Source: Streptomyces sp. NBC_00224
GTDB lineage: Bacteria; Actinomycetota; Actinomycetes; Streptomycetales; Streptomycetaceae
Assembly: GCF_041435195.1 (NCBI RefSeq)
Contig: NZ_CP108106.1
Span: forward strand, 1-64,000
Reading direction: 5' to 3'
DNA length: 64,000 bases
Below, in pieces: positions 7,153 through 14,311 of the stretch (the first letter of the stretch is position 1; each line of letters opens with the position of its first letter). Under the pieces are notes generated by a model. That model made no database searches. It saw nothing but the letters and a program-made list of their open reading frames with translations, and was not told where the DNA came from. The translations under genes were made by a program, and so were the position numbers.

Positions 7153-7808
7153 GGTACACCGTGGCGGAGCACGGGGGAGTCCACGAGGTCGTGGACACGC
7201 TGCACGGGTACGCGCTCAGCAGCCACGCCACCCGCCCGGCAGCGGAGGCCGCTGCGCGGGAGGTGGCTTCCAGTCCGACGGCCGCCGTCGCGGCCGTGGA
7301 GGCGCTCGACATGGCTCAGAGCGGTCCGGCGGCCGCCGAGCGGCGGATTCTGCGCCGGTACGGGTATGCCTGGAGCCTGCGCCGGGACGAAATGCTGTCC
7401 CTGACGCGGGAGTCCAGCCACCGCCGCCTGGAAGCGCTCGTCCGCGACGGTCATCTGGCCATGGTGTTCAGTCCTGCCTGCCAGCCGTTCTCCACCACAC
7501 CCGAGCGCTTCGGCCAGTTGTCGCCCCGCTGGGTGCGCGACGCGGACGTGTCCTTCCCGGTCGCCGACCTTGCCCGTCTGGAGCGTGAGCGCCCTGCGCT
7601 CAAAGCCCTGCCCGAGCGGGCGTGCTGGGAGCCGTGCGAGCTGCACGGTATCGTGCTGCGGCGGTGTCTGCTGTGCGGGCCGCGCGAGGCCTTCGAGTGC
7701 CGGTGGGGCGAGTGCACCGCCAACCGCATCACCGCCTACTGCGAGCGGTGCGCACGGATCGACCCCCGGCGCAGCTTCCCTCTCCCGCCCTATCCGGACC
7801 GCGAATAG
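7122..7808 (+). CDS. Unknown protein with cysteine-rich C-terminus
   Basis: 228 residues from ATG 7122 (GAGGGAG upstream). The N-terminal third resembles a small fold around YTVAEHGGVHEVVDTLHGYA. A helical middle follows. The C-terminal ~60 residues hold eight cysteines (CWEPCELHG, LRRCLLCGP, FECRWGECTANR, YCERCAR), consistent with two zinc-binding ribbons. It overlaps the upstream gene by 31 bases and ends just before promoter P5. Probably a nucleic-acid or protein adaptor; not assigned. Confidence 0.6.
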   Translation: MPRRRAQPPVRYTVAEHGGVHEVVDTLHGYALSSHATRPAAEAAAREVASSPTAAVAAVEALDMAQSGPAAAERRILRRYGYAWSLRRDEMLSLTRESSHRRLEALVRDGHLAMVFSPACQPFSTTPERFGQLSPRWVRDADVSFPVADLARLERERPALKALPERACWEPCELHGIVLRRCLLCGPREAFECRWGECTANRITAYCERCARIDPRRSFPLPPYPDRE

Positions 7809-7820
7809 CGGCAGCTCAGA

Positions 7821-7912
7821 GGTGGGTTCACACCCCCAAAATACACACTATTATTTTATGTAGTGAGGGTGCGGGCGCACGGACGGCAGGACCGTCCGCC
7901 GCGGCCGCACCC
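7821..7912 (+). promoter_or_regulatory. Regulon promoter P5 with double leader hairpin
   Basis: GGTGGG overlaps TTCACA (7827-7832); a 16-bp spacer ends ACACAC, then TATTAT (7849-7854). The leader has an outer stem GGGTGCGG/CCGCACCC (7867-7912) enclosing an inner stem CGGACGG/CCGTCCG (7880-7898), the most elaborate of the family. Confidence 0.8.
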
Positions 7913-7929
7913 CAGGAAGGACACCGCCC

Positions 7930-8421
7930 GTGAAGCCCGCAGAACTGGACGAACTCCTGACCGCACCGGCCGAGCCGCCCATGCGCGACGCGCTGCGCCG
8001 CCTCTCACCCAGGGCTCTGGACGCGCTGATCGTCGAAGCCCTCTTCGCCGCCGAGGAGGGGTGGCGGCAGGTCGTGGTCGACCGCGTCATGGCGCTCGCT
8101 GCCCAGCAGCCCGATCAGGGCCGCCCAGTGATCGCCGCCTACATCACAGCGACGGAGCAGCGCACGCCGGAAGGCATGTGCGTCGGCTGGAGCCCGCGCA
8201 TCGCGGCATTCGCCAGCACCGACGAGGCCCCCGACCTCACGCACAGCACGACCACGGTGACGTTCGTACCGGCGGGCGGGGAGTCCCTGGCCGAAGAGGC
8301 GGACGCCGATGCGGAGTTGGCTGAGGCGCTCAGACGGCTGGCGGCCCTGGACCCGCCCGGACACGAGGACGTCCTGCACGTCTACCTGCCCGCCCGGCTG
8401 GTCACCCACCTCAAACCCTGA
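7930..8421 (+). CDS. Unknown plasmid protein, 163 residues
   Basis: GTG 7930 behind CAGGAAGGAC starts a mostly helical acidic protein. Residues 1-60 look like a three-helix bundle (PAELDELLTAPAEPPMRDAL, LDALIVEALFAAEEGWRQVV); the C-terminal part has an acidic helix (SLAEEADADAELAEALRRLA). No catalytic signature. It is the single gene between promoter P5 and the hairpin at 8431-8457. Confidence 0.65.
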   Translation: MKPAELDELLTAPAEPPMRDALRRLSPRALDALIVEALFAAEEGWRQVVVDRVMALAAQQPDQGRPVIAAYITATEQRTPEGMCVGWSPRIAAFASTDEAPDLTHSTTTVTFVPAGGESLAEEADADAELAEALRRLAALDPPGHEDVLHVYLPARLVTHLKP

Positions 8422-8430
8422 CCGCCGGTC

Positions 8431-8457
8431 CGTGCGGGCGCTTCATGCGCCCGCACG
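8431..8457 (+). terminator. Hairpin terminator
   Basis: A perfect 11-bp stem CGTGCGGGCGC/GCGCCCGCACG with a 5-base loop begins 9 bases after the stop of the upstream gene. Confidence 0.75.
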
Positions 8458-8487
8458 CCGCGCCTTGCCGGTTCCCCTACCCGGCCG

Positions 8488-8766
8488 GTGCACCAGCGCG
8501 CCGAGGAGGTCCCGGCGGCTGAAGACTTGCCGGCCACCACGGGCGCCGACGGACGGGGCCCGCGGGTGCTGTCCGGCCAGCAACTGGGCATTCTCACCCG
8601 GGCCATGGACGTGCGGTACGCGCTGCTGCCTTCGGCCGCCCGGCAGCGCCCCGGCTTGGAGGCCGAGACCCGCGCCGCCCACCGCCGCAGTCGGCACCCG
8701 AGCCCGGCACCCGAGGAGACCGCCCGCACCCCGCGCCCGAACACGCTCCACACTCCCGGCAGTTGA
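8488..8766 (+). CDS. Possible small protein, ~92 residues
   Basis: An open frame from GTG 8488 with a plausible helix (VLSGQQLGILTRAMDVRYAL) and an arginine/proline-rich tail. There is no clear ribosome binding site, and it follows a terminator-like hairpin, so it may not be translated from its own promoter. It occupies the space before promoter P6. Confidence 0.35.
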   Translation: MHQRAEEVPAAEDLPATTGADGRGPRVLSGQQLGILTRAMDVRYALLPSAARQRPGLEAETRAAHRRSRHPSPAPEETARTPRPNTLHTPGS

Positions 8767-8808
8767 GTCCGAGGGCGGCAGGCAAATGCGGGATCCCCGC
8801 AGGTCAGC

Positions 8809-8871
8809 GGGTATCTACCCCTTTCAGACTCTCACACTATTATTTTATTAGTGATGCGGGTTGACCCCCGC
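8809..8871 (+). promoter_or_regulatory. Regulon promoter P6 upstream of the ParB-like gene
   Basis: GGGTA-TC-TACCC (8809-8820) contains a TCTACC-type -35; an 18-bp spacer ends TCACAC, then TATTAT (8838-8843). GCGGG-TTGACC-CCCGC (8856-8871) forms the leader hairpin and repeats the GGG-TTGACC-CC operator-like core seen at the -35 box of P7. Confidence 0.75.
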
Positions 8872-8906
8872 CGATACGCCGACGCGGCACGCAGAAGGAG
8901 CACCCC

Positions 8907-10379
8907 ATGGCTACCGCCGTCCTGACCCCCACCAACCCCACCAAAGAGCACGTCGAACACGAGGAAGACGTCCGGCAGTTCGTCCTCCTCGACCCGGCGC
9001 TGCTGGTGCGTGACGAGTGCAACGCGCGCGAGACCGACACCGAGCCGGACGACAAGCTCATCGCCTCGGTCAAGGAACTCGGCGTGGAAGAGCCCGTCAG
9101 CGTCCGGCCCCGGCCCGACGGGACCTACAGCGTCTTCAAGGGCTGGCGGCGCGCCCAGGCCGCGCAGGCCGCCAATGCGACCGCCGCACAGGACACCCGC
9201 CCCGCCCGCCCCATCAGGGCCTACGTACGCGAGGACCTGGTCGGCCGCGACGGCTGGACGCGGTTCCTGTCCCTGGTGGAGAACGACCACCGCGAGGGCA
9301 TGAGCGAGCGTGACACCCTGCGGGCCCAGGAACTCTCCCTGATCGACATGAGCGAGGTGGACCAGCGCCGGGCCACCAAGGCCCTGCGCGTCAGCCGTAA
9401 CGCCGTCCGGCAGGCCAAGGTCGCCCAAGCACTCAACGACGCGACCCTGCGCCGTACGGCGGCCGCAGGCATGGACCTGGAGCAGACCGCCCAGCTCGCC
9501 GAGGTCGAACCCGTGCGCGGCGCGGAGAACCGGCTGATGCGGGCACTCCAGCGCGACCAGGACGAGGGGGGCGGCGGTCGCGGCCACTGGGACCAGGAGG
9601 TGGCGCTGCTGCGCGCCGAGCAGGCCGACGCCCAGACCCGCGCCAAGGCCGAGGAGGAGCTCAAGGAGGCCAACATCCCGCTGCTGGGCCGGGTGCCGTC
9701 CTACGAGAAAGACCCCTCGCGCCCCCTGGCGGAGCTCACCACCGGGCTGGGCAACCCGCTCACCGAGGACAACCACCGCAACTGCCCCGGCCACAGCGCC
9801 CGCCTGGACGACGAGCACCGGCCCGTGTGGCACTGCGCCGACCCGGCCGCCTACGGCCACAAAGTCCGCCCGCAGCCCAAGAAACCCCGGACCGAGGCGG
9901 ACGAGCACAAGGCCGAGGAACGCCGCAGGGTCATCTCGTGCAACCGGGCGTGGAAGGCCGCCGCCGGGCCGCGTCAGCAGTTCATCACCCGGCTCGTGCG
10001 CATGAAGGCCCTGCCGGACGCGGCCCGGGTGTTCGCCCAGAACATCCTGCTCACCCTCCCCGGCTTCTACAGCTCCTGGGCCGACAAACGGGAGACCGAG
10101 ACCGTCGCACGCTTCCTGGGAGTCAAGGAGCCCAAGGCCGACCTCGCCGAGACGGCGGTGCACCTGCCCAAGGCACGCCTGGTGAACGCTGTGTTCGCCC
10201 ACGTCGCGGCGGCGTGCGAGTACGACATCCGCGAGCCCAAGGCATGGTCGTCCCTCACCGCACCCCAGGCCCGCTACCTGCTGCTCCTGGAATCCCTCGG
10301 TCAGGCCGACAACGGCAGCTACCAGCTCTCCGAGGTCGAGCAGCAGGCCCTCACCAGCCACCGGACCGCCGCCGCCTGA
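8907..10379 (+). CDS. ParB/RepB-like DNA-binding protein
   Basis: 490 residues from ATG 8907 (AGAAGGAGCACCCC upstream). Residues ~30-110 form a ParB-like N-terminal domain: NARETDTEPDDKLIASVKEL, then EPVSVRPRPDGTYSVFKGWR with RRAQAAQAA, the counterpart of the GERRxRAA motif. Helices at ~150-175 (DQRRATKALRVSRNAVRQAK) resemble the ParB helix-turn-helix. The ~300-residue C-terminal extension is charged and family-specific. ParB proteins bind centromere-like sites and partition replicons; no ParA lies nearby, so a regulatory or nuclease-like role is equally possible. It is a single-gene unit driven by P6. Confidence 0.75.
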   Translation: MATAVLTPTNPTKEHVEHEEDVRQFVLLDPALLVRDECNARETDTEPDDKLIASVKELGVEEPVSVRPRPDGTYSVFKGWRRAQAAQAANATAAQDTRPARPIRAYVREDLVGRDGWTRFLSLVENDHREGMSERDTLRAQELSLIDMSEVDQRRATKALRVSRNAVRQAKVAQALNDATLRRTAAAGMDLEQTAQLAEVEPVRGAENRLMRALQRDQDEGGGGRGHWDQEVALLRAEQADAQTRAKAEEELKEANIPLLGRVPSYEKDPSRPLAELTTGLGNPLTEDNHRNCPGHSARLDDEHRPVWHCADPAAYGHKVRPQPKKPRTEADEHKAEERRRVISCNRAWKAAAGPRQQFITRLVRMKALPDAARVFAQNILLTLPGFYSSWADKRETETVARFLGVKEPKADLAETAVHLPKARLVNAVFAHVAAACEYDIREPKAWSSLTAPQARYLLLLESLGQADNGSYQLSEVEQQALTSHRTAAA

Positions 10380-10408
10380 CCATCCGCCCCTCCCCCTCAC
10401 CACCCCTG

Positions 10409-10435
10409 CGGCCGGGCACGGCCCGTGCCCGGCCG
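10409..10435 (+). terminator. Hairpin after the ParB-like gene
   Basis: A perfect 12-bp stem with a 3-base loop (arms CGGCCGGGCACG and CGTGCCCGGCCG), 30 bases after the stop codon. Confidence 0.65.
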
Positions 10436-10468
10436 GTCGTCCACCTCCGCACAGAGAGGCGAACCAGC

Positions 10469-10843
10469 ATGCCCCCCACGATCGACGACGTCCGTACCTT
10501 CATCGGACAGCTGCCCGACGCCGCAGCCGTCGCACAAGTCCAGGAAGCCGCCGCACAGCGACTCCGCGCCATCGACAAGGCCGCCTTCGCCCGCATCCAG
10601 TCGGGGCGCCGCGCCCGCATCACCCCCGCACTGCGCTCCAAGCTGCTGCGCGGCAAGACGGGCACCGTGCAGGAACGCAACCGCACCGGCACCCGGGCCG
10701 GTTTCCTGCTCGACGAGGAATCCACCCGGCAACTGCGCGCCGACCCGCGCAACAGCCACTACCGCGTCCCCGAGAACGTCCGGCGCTTCCGTCTGCCCGG
10801 CAGCGGCGTCCCGCTCTCCTGTCTGGAACTGACCGAGAGCTGA
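10469..10843 (+). CDS. Unknown plasmid protein, 124 residues
   Basis: ATG 10469 with AGAGAGGCGAACC upstream. An all-helical N-terminal half (IDDVRTFIGQLPDAAAVAQV, AAAQRLRAIDKAAFARIQ) is followed by a basic region (RRARITPALRSKLLRGKTG). A tail contains NSHYRVPENVRRFRLPGSGV. The basic helical character suggests nucleic-acid binding, by inference. It is bracketed by hairpins on both sides and may be a small independent unit or a read-through partner of the ParB-like gene. Confidence 0.6.
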   Translation: MPPTIDDVRTFIGQLPDAAAVAQVQEAAAQRLRAIDKAAFARIQSGRRARITPALRSKLLRGKTGTVQERNRTGTRAGFLLDEESTRQLRADPRNSHYRVPENVRRFRLPGSGVPLSCLELTES

Positions 10844-10850
10844 CCCCCGG

Positions 10851-10882
10851 GCCTGCGTCGCGCCGCCCGGCGCGACGCAGGC
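10851..10882 (+). terminator. Hairpin terminator
   Basis: A perfect 14-bp stem (10851-10864 with 10869-10882) and a 4-base loop start 8 bases after the stop codon. Confidence 0.75.
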
Positions 10883-10948
10883 GCCACCCCGTCCCCACTC
10901 CCCAGCCGGGCGTCCCCGCCACCCGGCCCGCGCCCGAAAGAGGCAGCC

Positions 10949-11278
10949 ATGAGCGACTCCCCGCAGGCGGCATCCCCGGTGGACGCCGACGCCCGCGACC
11001 AACCCCTCACCCTGGCCGTGCTGCGCCAGCTGCTCCGCAACGACTGGCGCCGCCTGCCCGGCAGCACGCTCGTGGTGCTCTCCGGCGACGCCGAGGGCAA
11101 CACTTTCTCGCCGTTGGCCAGCTACAGCCACTCCCGGTACGCGCCGACCCTGAGCGGCCTGGTCGGCGACGTCTTCCGCCTGCCCGAGCAGCTGGCCAAG
11201 GACCCGGAACTGCGCGAGCTGTTCCCCACCGTCCCCGACAGCGCCGTGCGGGCCCTCGTGCTCTTCCCGCTCGGCTGA
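10949..11278 (+). CDS. Unknown plasmid protein, 109 residues
   Basis: ATG 10949 follows GAAAGAGGCAGCC. The protein has an alpha/beta appearance: LTLAVLRQLLRNDWRRLPG, then STLVVLSGDAEGNTFSPLAS, then a leucine-rich C-terminus (ELFPTVPDSAVRALVLFPLG). No known motif. It sits between two hairpins and has no recognisable P-type promoter. Confidence 0.6.
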   Translation: MSDSPQAASPVDADARDQPLTLAVLRQLLRNDWRRLPGSTLVVLSGDAEGNTFSPLASYSHSRYAPTLSGLVGDVFRLPEQLAKDPELRELFPTVPDSAVRALVLFPLG

Positions 11279-11293
11279 CCGACCCCCGCACGC

Positions 11294-11322
11294 GGCGGGG
11301 CAGCCCGCCCGGCTGTCCCGCC
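11294..11322 (+). terminator. Intergenic hairpin
   Basis: GGCGGGGCAGCC (11294-11305) pairs with GGCTGTCCCGCC (11311-11322) with one G-T pair and a 5-base loop, just after the preceding gene. Confidence 0.55.
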
Positions 11323-11350
11323 CTCTCACAAAATCGACGGGTCACCTGCC

Positions 11351-11770
11351 ATGTCCGCTCCCGCACACGCTGCCCCGGACCCGCCCCGCCAGCCGGTGCT
11401 GATCATCAGCGACCGACTCGACCACGACCCCATCGGCCTGCTGCCCTGCCCCGTCCCCCTGCACCACTCACCGTCCGCCGTGTTCACCCGCGAGGCCTAC
11501 CACAAAGCCCCCCTCGTCATCCTGGACGATCGCAGCTACCCCCACTTCTTGCTCCGCCACATGCCCCACCGCCCCGGCCTGATCCTGGCCGCCACCGACC
11601 CCGACGACGCCACCGCCTATCCCCGGGCCGCCGCCATCGCCGCCGAAGCCGTCCTGCACGCCGGACAACCTCTCGGCTGGCTGCACCTGCGCCTGCACAC
11701 CGCCACCGACTTCCGCCACGCCCACTGGGACACCCTGCTCACCACCCCTCCCCCACCACAGAGCAGTTGA
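11351..11770 (+). CDS. Unknown plasmid protein, 139 residues
   Basis: ATG 11351 opens a histidine- and proline-rich soluble protein. Strand-helix patterns such as PVLIISDRLDHDPIGLLP, APLVILDDRSYPHFLLRH and RPGLILAATDPDDATAYPRA suggest a small Rossmann-like alpha/beta fold without a recognised nucleotide motif. No cysteine cluster or membrane segment. It is followed by two more unknown genes in the same direction. Confidence 0.6.
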   Translation: MSAPAHAAPDPPRQPVLIISDRLDHDPIGLLPCPVPLHHSPSAVFTREAYHKAPLVILDDRSYPHFLLRHMPHRPGLILAATDPDDATAYPRAAAIAAEAVLHAGQPLGWLHLRLHTATDFRHAHWDTLLTTPPPPQSS

Positions 11771-11826
11771 AGCGACGCCACGGGCCAGGCGCGCAACCCC
11801 ATCCCCGCGATTCGAAGGAGCCAGTG

Positions 11827-12441
11827 ATGCCACCGGTCCCCCAACGCTGTGCACGTCGACCGCTGGCCGGCGGGCTGGTCGTGCCCTGGGTGTCCCTGAT
11901 CCATAACGGCCACGCGGCGTTCGGGAGTCTCGACGCCGAGCGGGCCCGTGCCGCCTTCCTGCACTGCCTGTGCCAGATCTGTGGCCAGTCACTCAACGAG
12001 CGGTGCTTCGTGATCGTGCGCCCCGCCGACGTGGCCCAGGGCCATTGCCCGGAACCCGCGCTGCACCCCGAGTGCCTTCCGTACACCGCCGCGCACTGCC
12101 CCATGCTCAACGGCACCGCCACCCGCTACCGCCAGCGTCCCGTCCTGGCCAGCCACGCGGCCGGACGGCCCTGCACCGATCCGGCCTGCCCCTGCCCCTC
12201 CCTCGCCCCCGACCACGGCGACGCCGCCCGCAACGGCCAACCGGCCGACCGCTACGAGGCCTGGATGATCCACACCCACACCTACCGCCTGGTCTTCCCG
12301 CCCGGCCAGATCGACGCGCCCTCGGGCATCAGCCTCGACGTACCCGTCCTGCGCACCCGCGTCCTGCGCACCGCCCCGCTCACGGCCGAACAGGAGCGTC
12401 TGATGGCGCTGGTGCACGACCTCCTGGACGGCACACCGTGA
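11827..12441 (+). CDS. Unknown cysteine/histidine-rich protein
   Basis: 204 residues from ATG 11827 (CGAAGGAGCCAGTG upstream). The middle carries CLCQICGQSLNERCFVIV, CPEPALHPECLPYTAAHC and CTDPACPCPSLAPDHG, enough cysteine and histidine for two zinc sites. The C-terminal third is a beta-type region (HTHTYRLVFPPGQIDAP). The pattern resembles treble-clef or ribbon adaptors rather than an enzyme. It is one of several zinc-ribbon-like proteins in the window. Confidence 0.6.
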   Translation: MPPVPQRCARRPLAGGLVVPWVSLIHNGHAAFGSLDAERARAAFLHCLCQICGQSLNERCFVIVRPADVAQGHCPEPALHPECLPYTAAHCPMLNGTATRYRQRPVLASHAAGRPCTDPACPCPSLAPDHGDAARNGQPADRYEAWMIHTHTYRLVFPPGQIDAPSGISLDVPVLRTRVLRTAPLTAEQERLMALVHDLLDGTP

Positions 12442-12482
12442 CCCTTCCCTCCCTGACCATCCCTTCCCAAAGGAGCCTTTCC

Positions 12483-13235
12483 ATGATCACGCCTGACCCG
12501 GCCACGCCCGAGGGCGCGGCCGTCATCGACCTGCACGAGCAGATGACCGCGCTCCACGAGCGCGCGGGCGAGTGGCCCGGCGCCGACACCGTCGGCATCC
12601 TCGACGCGTGGCTGGCGGGGTTCGACTTCACCAGCCCGCCCGCGCCGTCGCGCACCATCGTCGGCAGCGCCTGGGCGCCGCACCGCGAGGACCGGAACGG
12701 GCAGGAGGTGACGCTGTGGGCCGACGAGAACTCCGCGCTGGCCTGCCTGGCGCAGCGTGTGCGCAGCAACTGGGACAACGTGGCCGGGGACGACCGCATC
12801 CCGCACTGCCCGCCGATCAGCGACCGTGCGGCCGTCCGCCTGCACTACGGGCCGCGGGCACAACGAGCAGATGAGCGCTACTCGTTGTACGCCGACGACA
12901 TCGAACTGCCGCTACCGGCTGTCTCCGGCCCCGACGGCTTCCGCTTCCCGGGCGAAGAGATGTGTGCCGAGGCCAACAGTGCGGCCGTCTTCCACCCGAT
13001 GACGGACCGCGCCGACGAGGGCCTGCCCTGCCTTGAGGTCGCCAAAGTCCTGGTCTTCGCGTACCTGGACGCGGACCGCCGTGCTATGCGGGTCTCGGTG
13101 CATCTCGATGCCGCTGACGAGTTGATCGTCCAGCCCAGCGGCACGGTTGCCCTGCTGGTCGAGGTCGGGGACTCCACCGTGTTCTGCGGCGGTGCCGCGC
13201 CGACACACGCAGTTCCACCACGGTTGCGGCGATGA
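12483..13235 (+). CDS. Unknown plasmid protein, 250 residues
   Basis: ATG 12483 follows AAAGGAGCCTTTCC. A soluble acidic protein with regions GSAWAPHREDRNGQEVTLWA and YSLYADDIELPLPAVSGPDG and a Val-rich C-terminal part. I see no motif that names a family. It is the last gene of the 10949-13235 stretch and ends 40 bases before promoter P7. Confidence 0.6.
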   Translation: MITPDPATPEGAAVIDLHEQMTALHERAGEWPGADTVGILDAWLAGFDFTSPPAPSRTIVGSAWAPHREDRNGQEVTLWADENSALACLAQRVRSNWDNVAGDDRIPHCPPISDRAAVRLHYGPRAQRADERYSLYADDIELPLPAVSGPDGFRFPGEEMCAEANSAAVFHPMTDRADEGLPCLEVAKVLVFAYLDADRRAMRVSVHLDAADELIVQPSGTVALLVEVGDSTVFCGGAAPTHAVPPRLRR

Positions 13236-13270
13236 CTGCGGCGGCTGGTCCGGCGAGGAGGGCCGGCCAA

Positions 13271-13304
13271 GGGGGATTGACCCCATCCCAACTCACACAA
13301 TTAT
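13271..13304 (+). promoter_or_regulatory. Regulon promoter P7 upstream of ssb
   Basis: GGGGG-ATTGA-CCCC contains the best -35 of the family, TTGACC (13277-13282). A 16-bp spacer ends TCACAC and the -10 is AATTAT (13299-13304). GGAGGTG, the ribosome binding site, follows closely, so the leader is short and lacks the hairpin of P1-P6. Confidence 0.75.
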
Positions 13305-13326
13305 TTGGTATCGGAGGTGTTCCCGC

Positions 13327-13867
13327 ATGTCCCCGCCGACCACGCACGTGTCCGGCACCGTCACCAGCGACGTCGAATGCCGCTTCACCGCATCCGGCCT
13401 CGCCGTCTGCCGCTTCCAGCTGGCCCAGACCTCACGGCAGTGGGACCCCGCCACGCAGACGTGGCGGGACGGGAACCCGATCACCTACATCTGCACCGCA
13501 TGGCGGAACCTCGCCCGCAACGCCACCGAATCCCTCACCCGCGGAGTCACCGTCCTGGCCACAGGCCGCATCACCGCGACCAAGGACAACTCCATCCACC
13601 TCAGCCTCGACGACCTCGGCATCAGCCTCCGCCAGCGCATCGCCTACACCGAAACCAGCCTGCCCAGCCCGGCCGCCGCCGCCCCCATCACCGCACCCGA
13701 AGCGCCCCGACCCGCACCGCCACGGGCTGCTCCCGCTGCGCTCAGCCAGCCGGGCCGCCCTCCCGCCTGGTGGGAGCAGCAGCGGTCTTCCGGCTGGTGC
13801 AGCACCACCACCGCGACGGACAACGGCACTTCCCCCCCCCCCCCCCCCCCCCCACGTCGACATCTGA
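13327..13867 (+). CDS. ssb: Single-stranded DNA-binding protein with a C22 tract
   Basis: ATG 13327 follows GGAGGTGTTCCCGC. Residues 1-105 are an SSB-type OB fold: THVSGTVTSDVECRFTASGL, the strand-loop FQLAQTSRQWDP, then TYICTAWRNLARNATESLTR and GVTVLATGRI. A Pro/Ala linker follows. At 13832-13853 there are 22 consecutive C. As written, the frame runs on into the next gene; with one base fewer or one pair more it ends HVDI-stop at 13867, a more natural end. The tract is therefore a sequencing problem or a slippage/phase-variation site. The acidic tip usual for SSB is absent. Role: protection of single strands in replication or transfer. Confidence 0.8.
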
Positions 13868-14311
13868 CAGCGCTCTCCCGCGCTGAGCTGACCGCCGGCC
13901 CTGACTGGCCTCTGCGTGCCGCGCCCGCCACCCAGCATGTGCACACGGACCGCAGTGCCTCGCGGCACGCCGTCCAGGGCACGCACCCCTGCGGCCGCCC
14001 TGCCTCCCTCGTCAACAGCCCTCCCCTGCACGGCGGCCCAAGCCCGGGCAGGCAGAGAGGAACCCGCCACGCCTCAGCACGCCGAGTACGTCGAGTTCTT
14101 CGACGCCGTCGTCACCGCCCACACCGACGACGAAGACCACGCCCCGCTGCTCCGGATCCCGCGCTCGCGCGGATGGCCCGCGCCGGTGACGTCGCCGACG
14201 GCGACCTGACCCTGCCCGCCGTATCCCCGCACGGAGCGGACTACTTCAACGCCTGCTGCTCATCATCCCCGCCCAGACCCGGCCCGGCCCGGCCGCGAAG
14301 GAGCCCGTGCC
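13868..14311 (+). pseudogene. Decayed small gene between ssb and the PP-loop gene
   Basis: This 440-base stretch has no intact gene. At 14069, behind GAGAGGAACCCGCC, an ACG stands where a start codon is expected and opens a protein-like frame (TPQHAEYVEFFDAVVTAHTD) that stops at 14209. A second protein-like piece in another frame (LARMARAGDVADGDLTLPAV) continues to about 14270. Together they look like one small gene with a lost or ACG start and a frameshift. 13868-14060 shows nothing. Confidence 0.35.
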
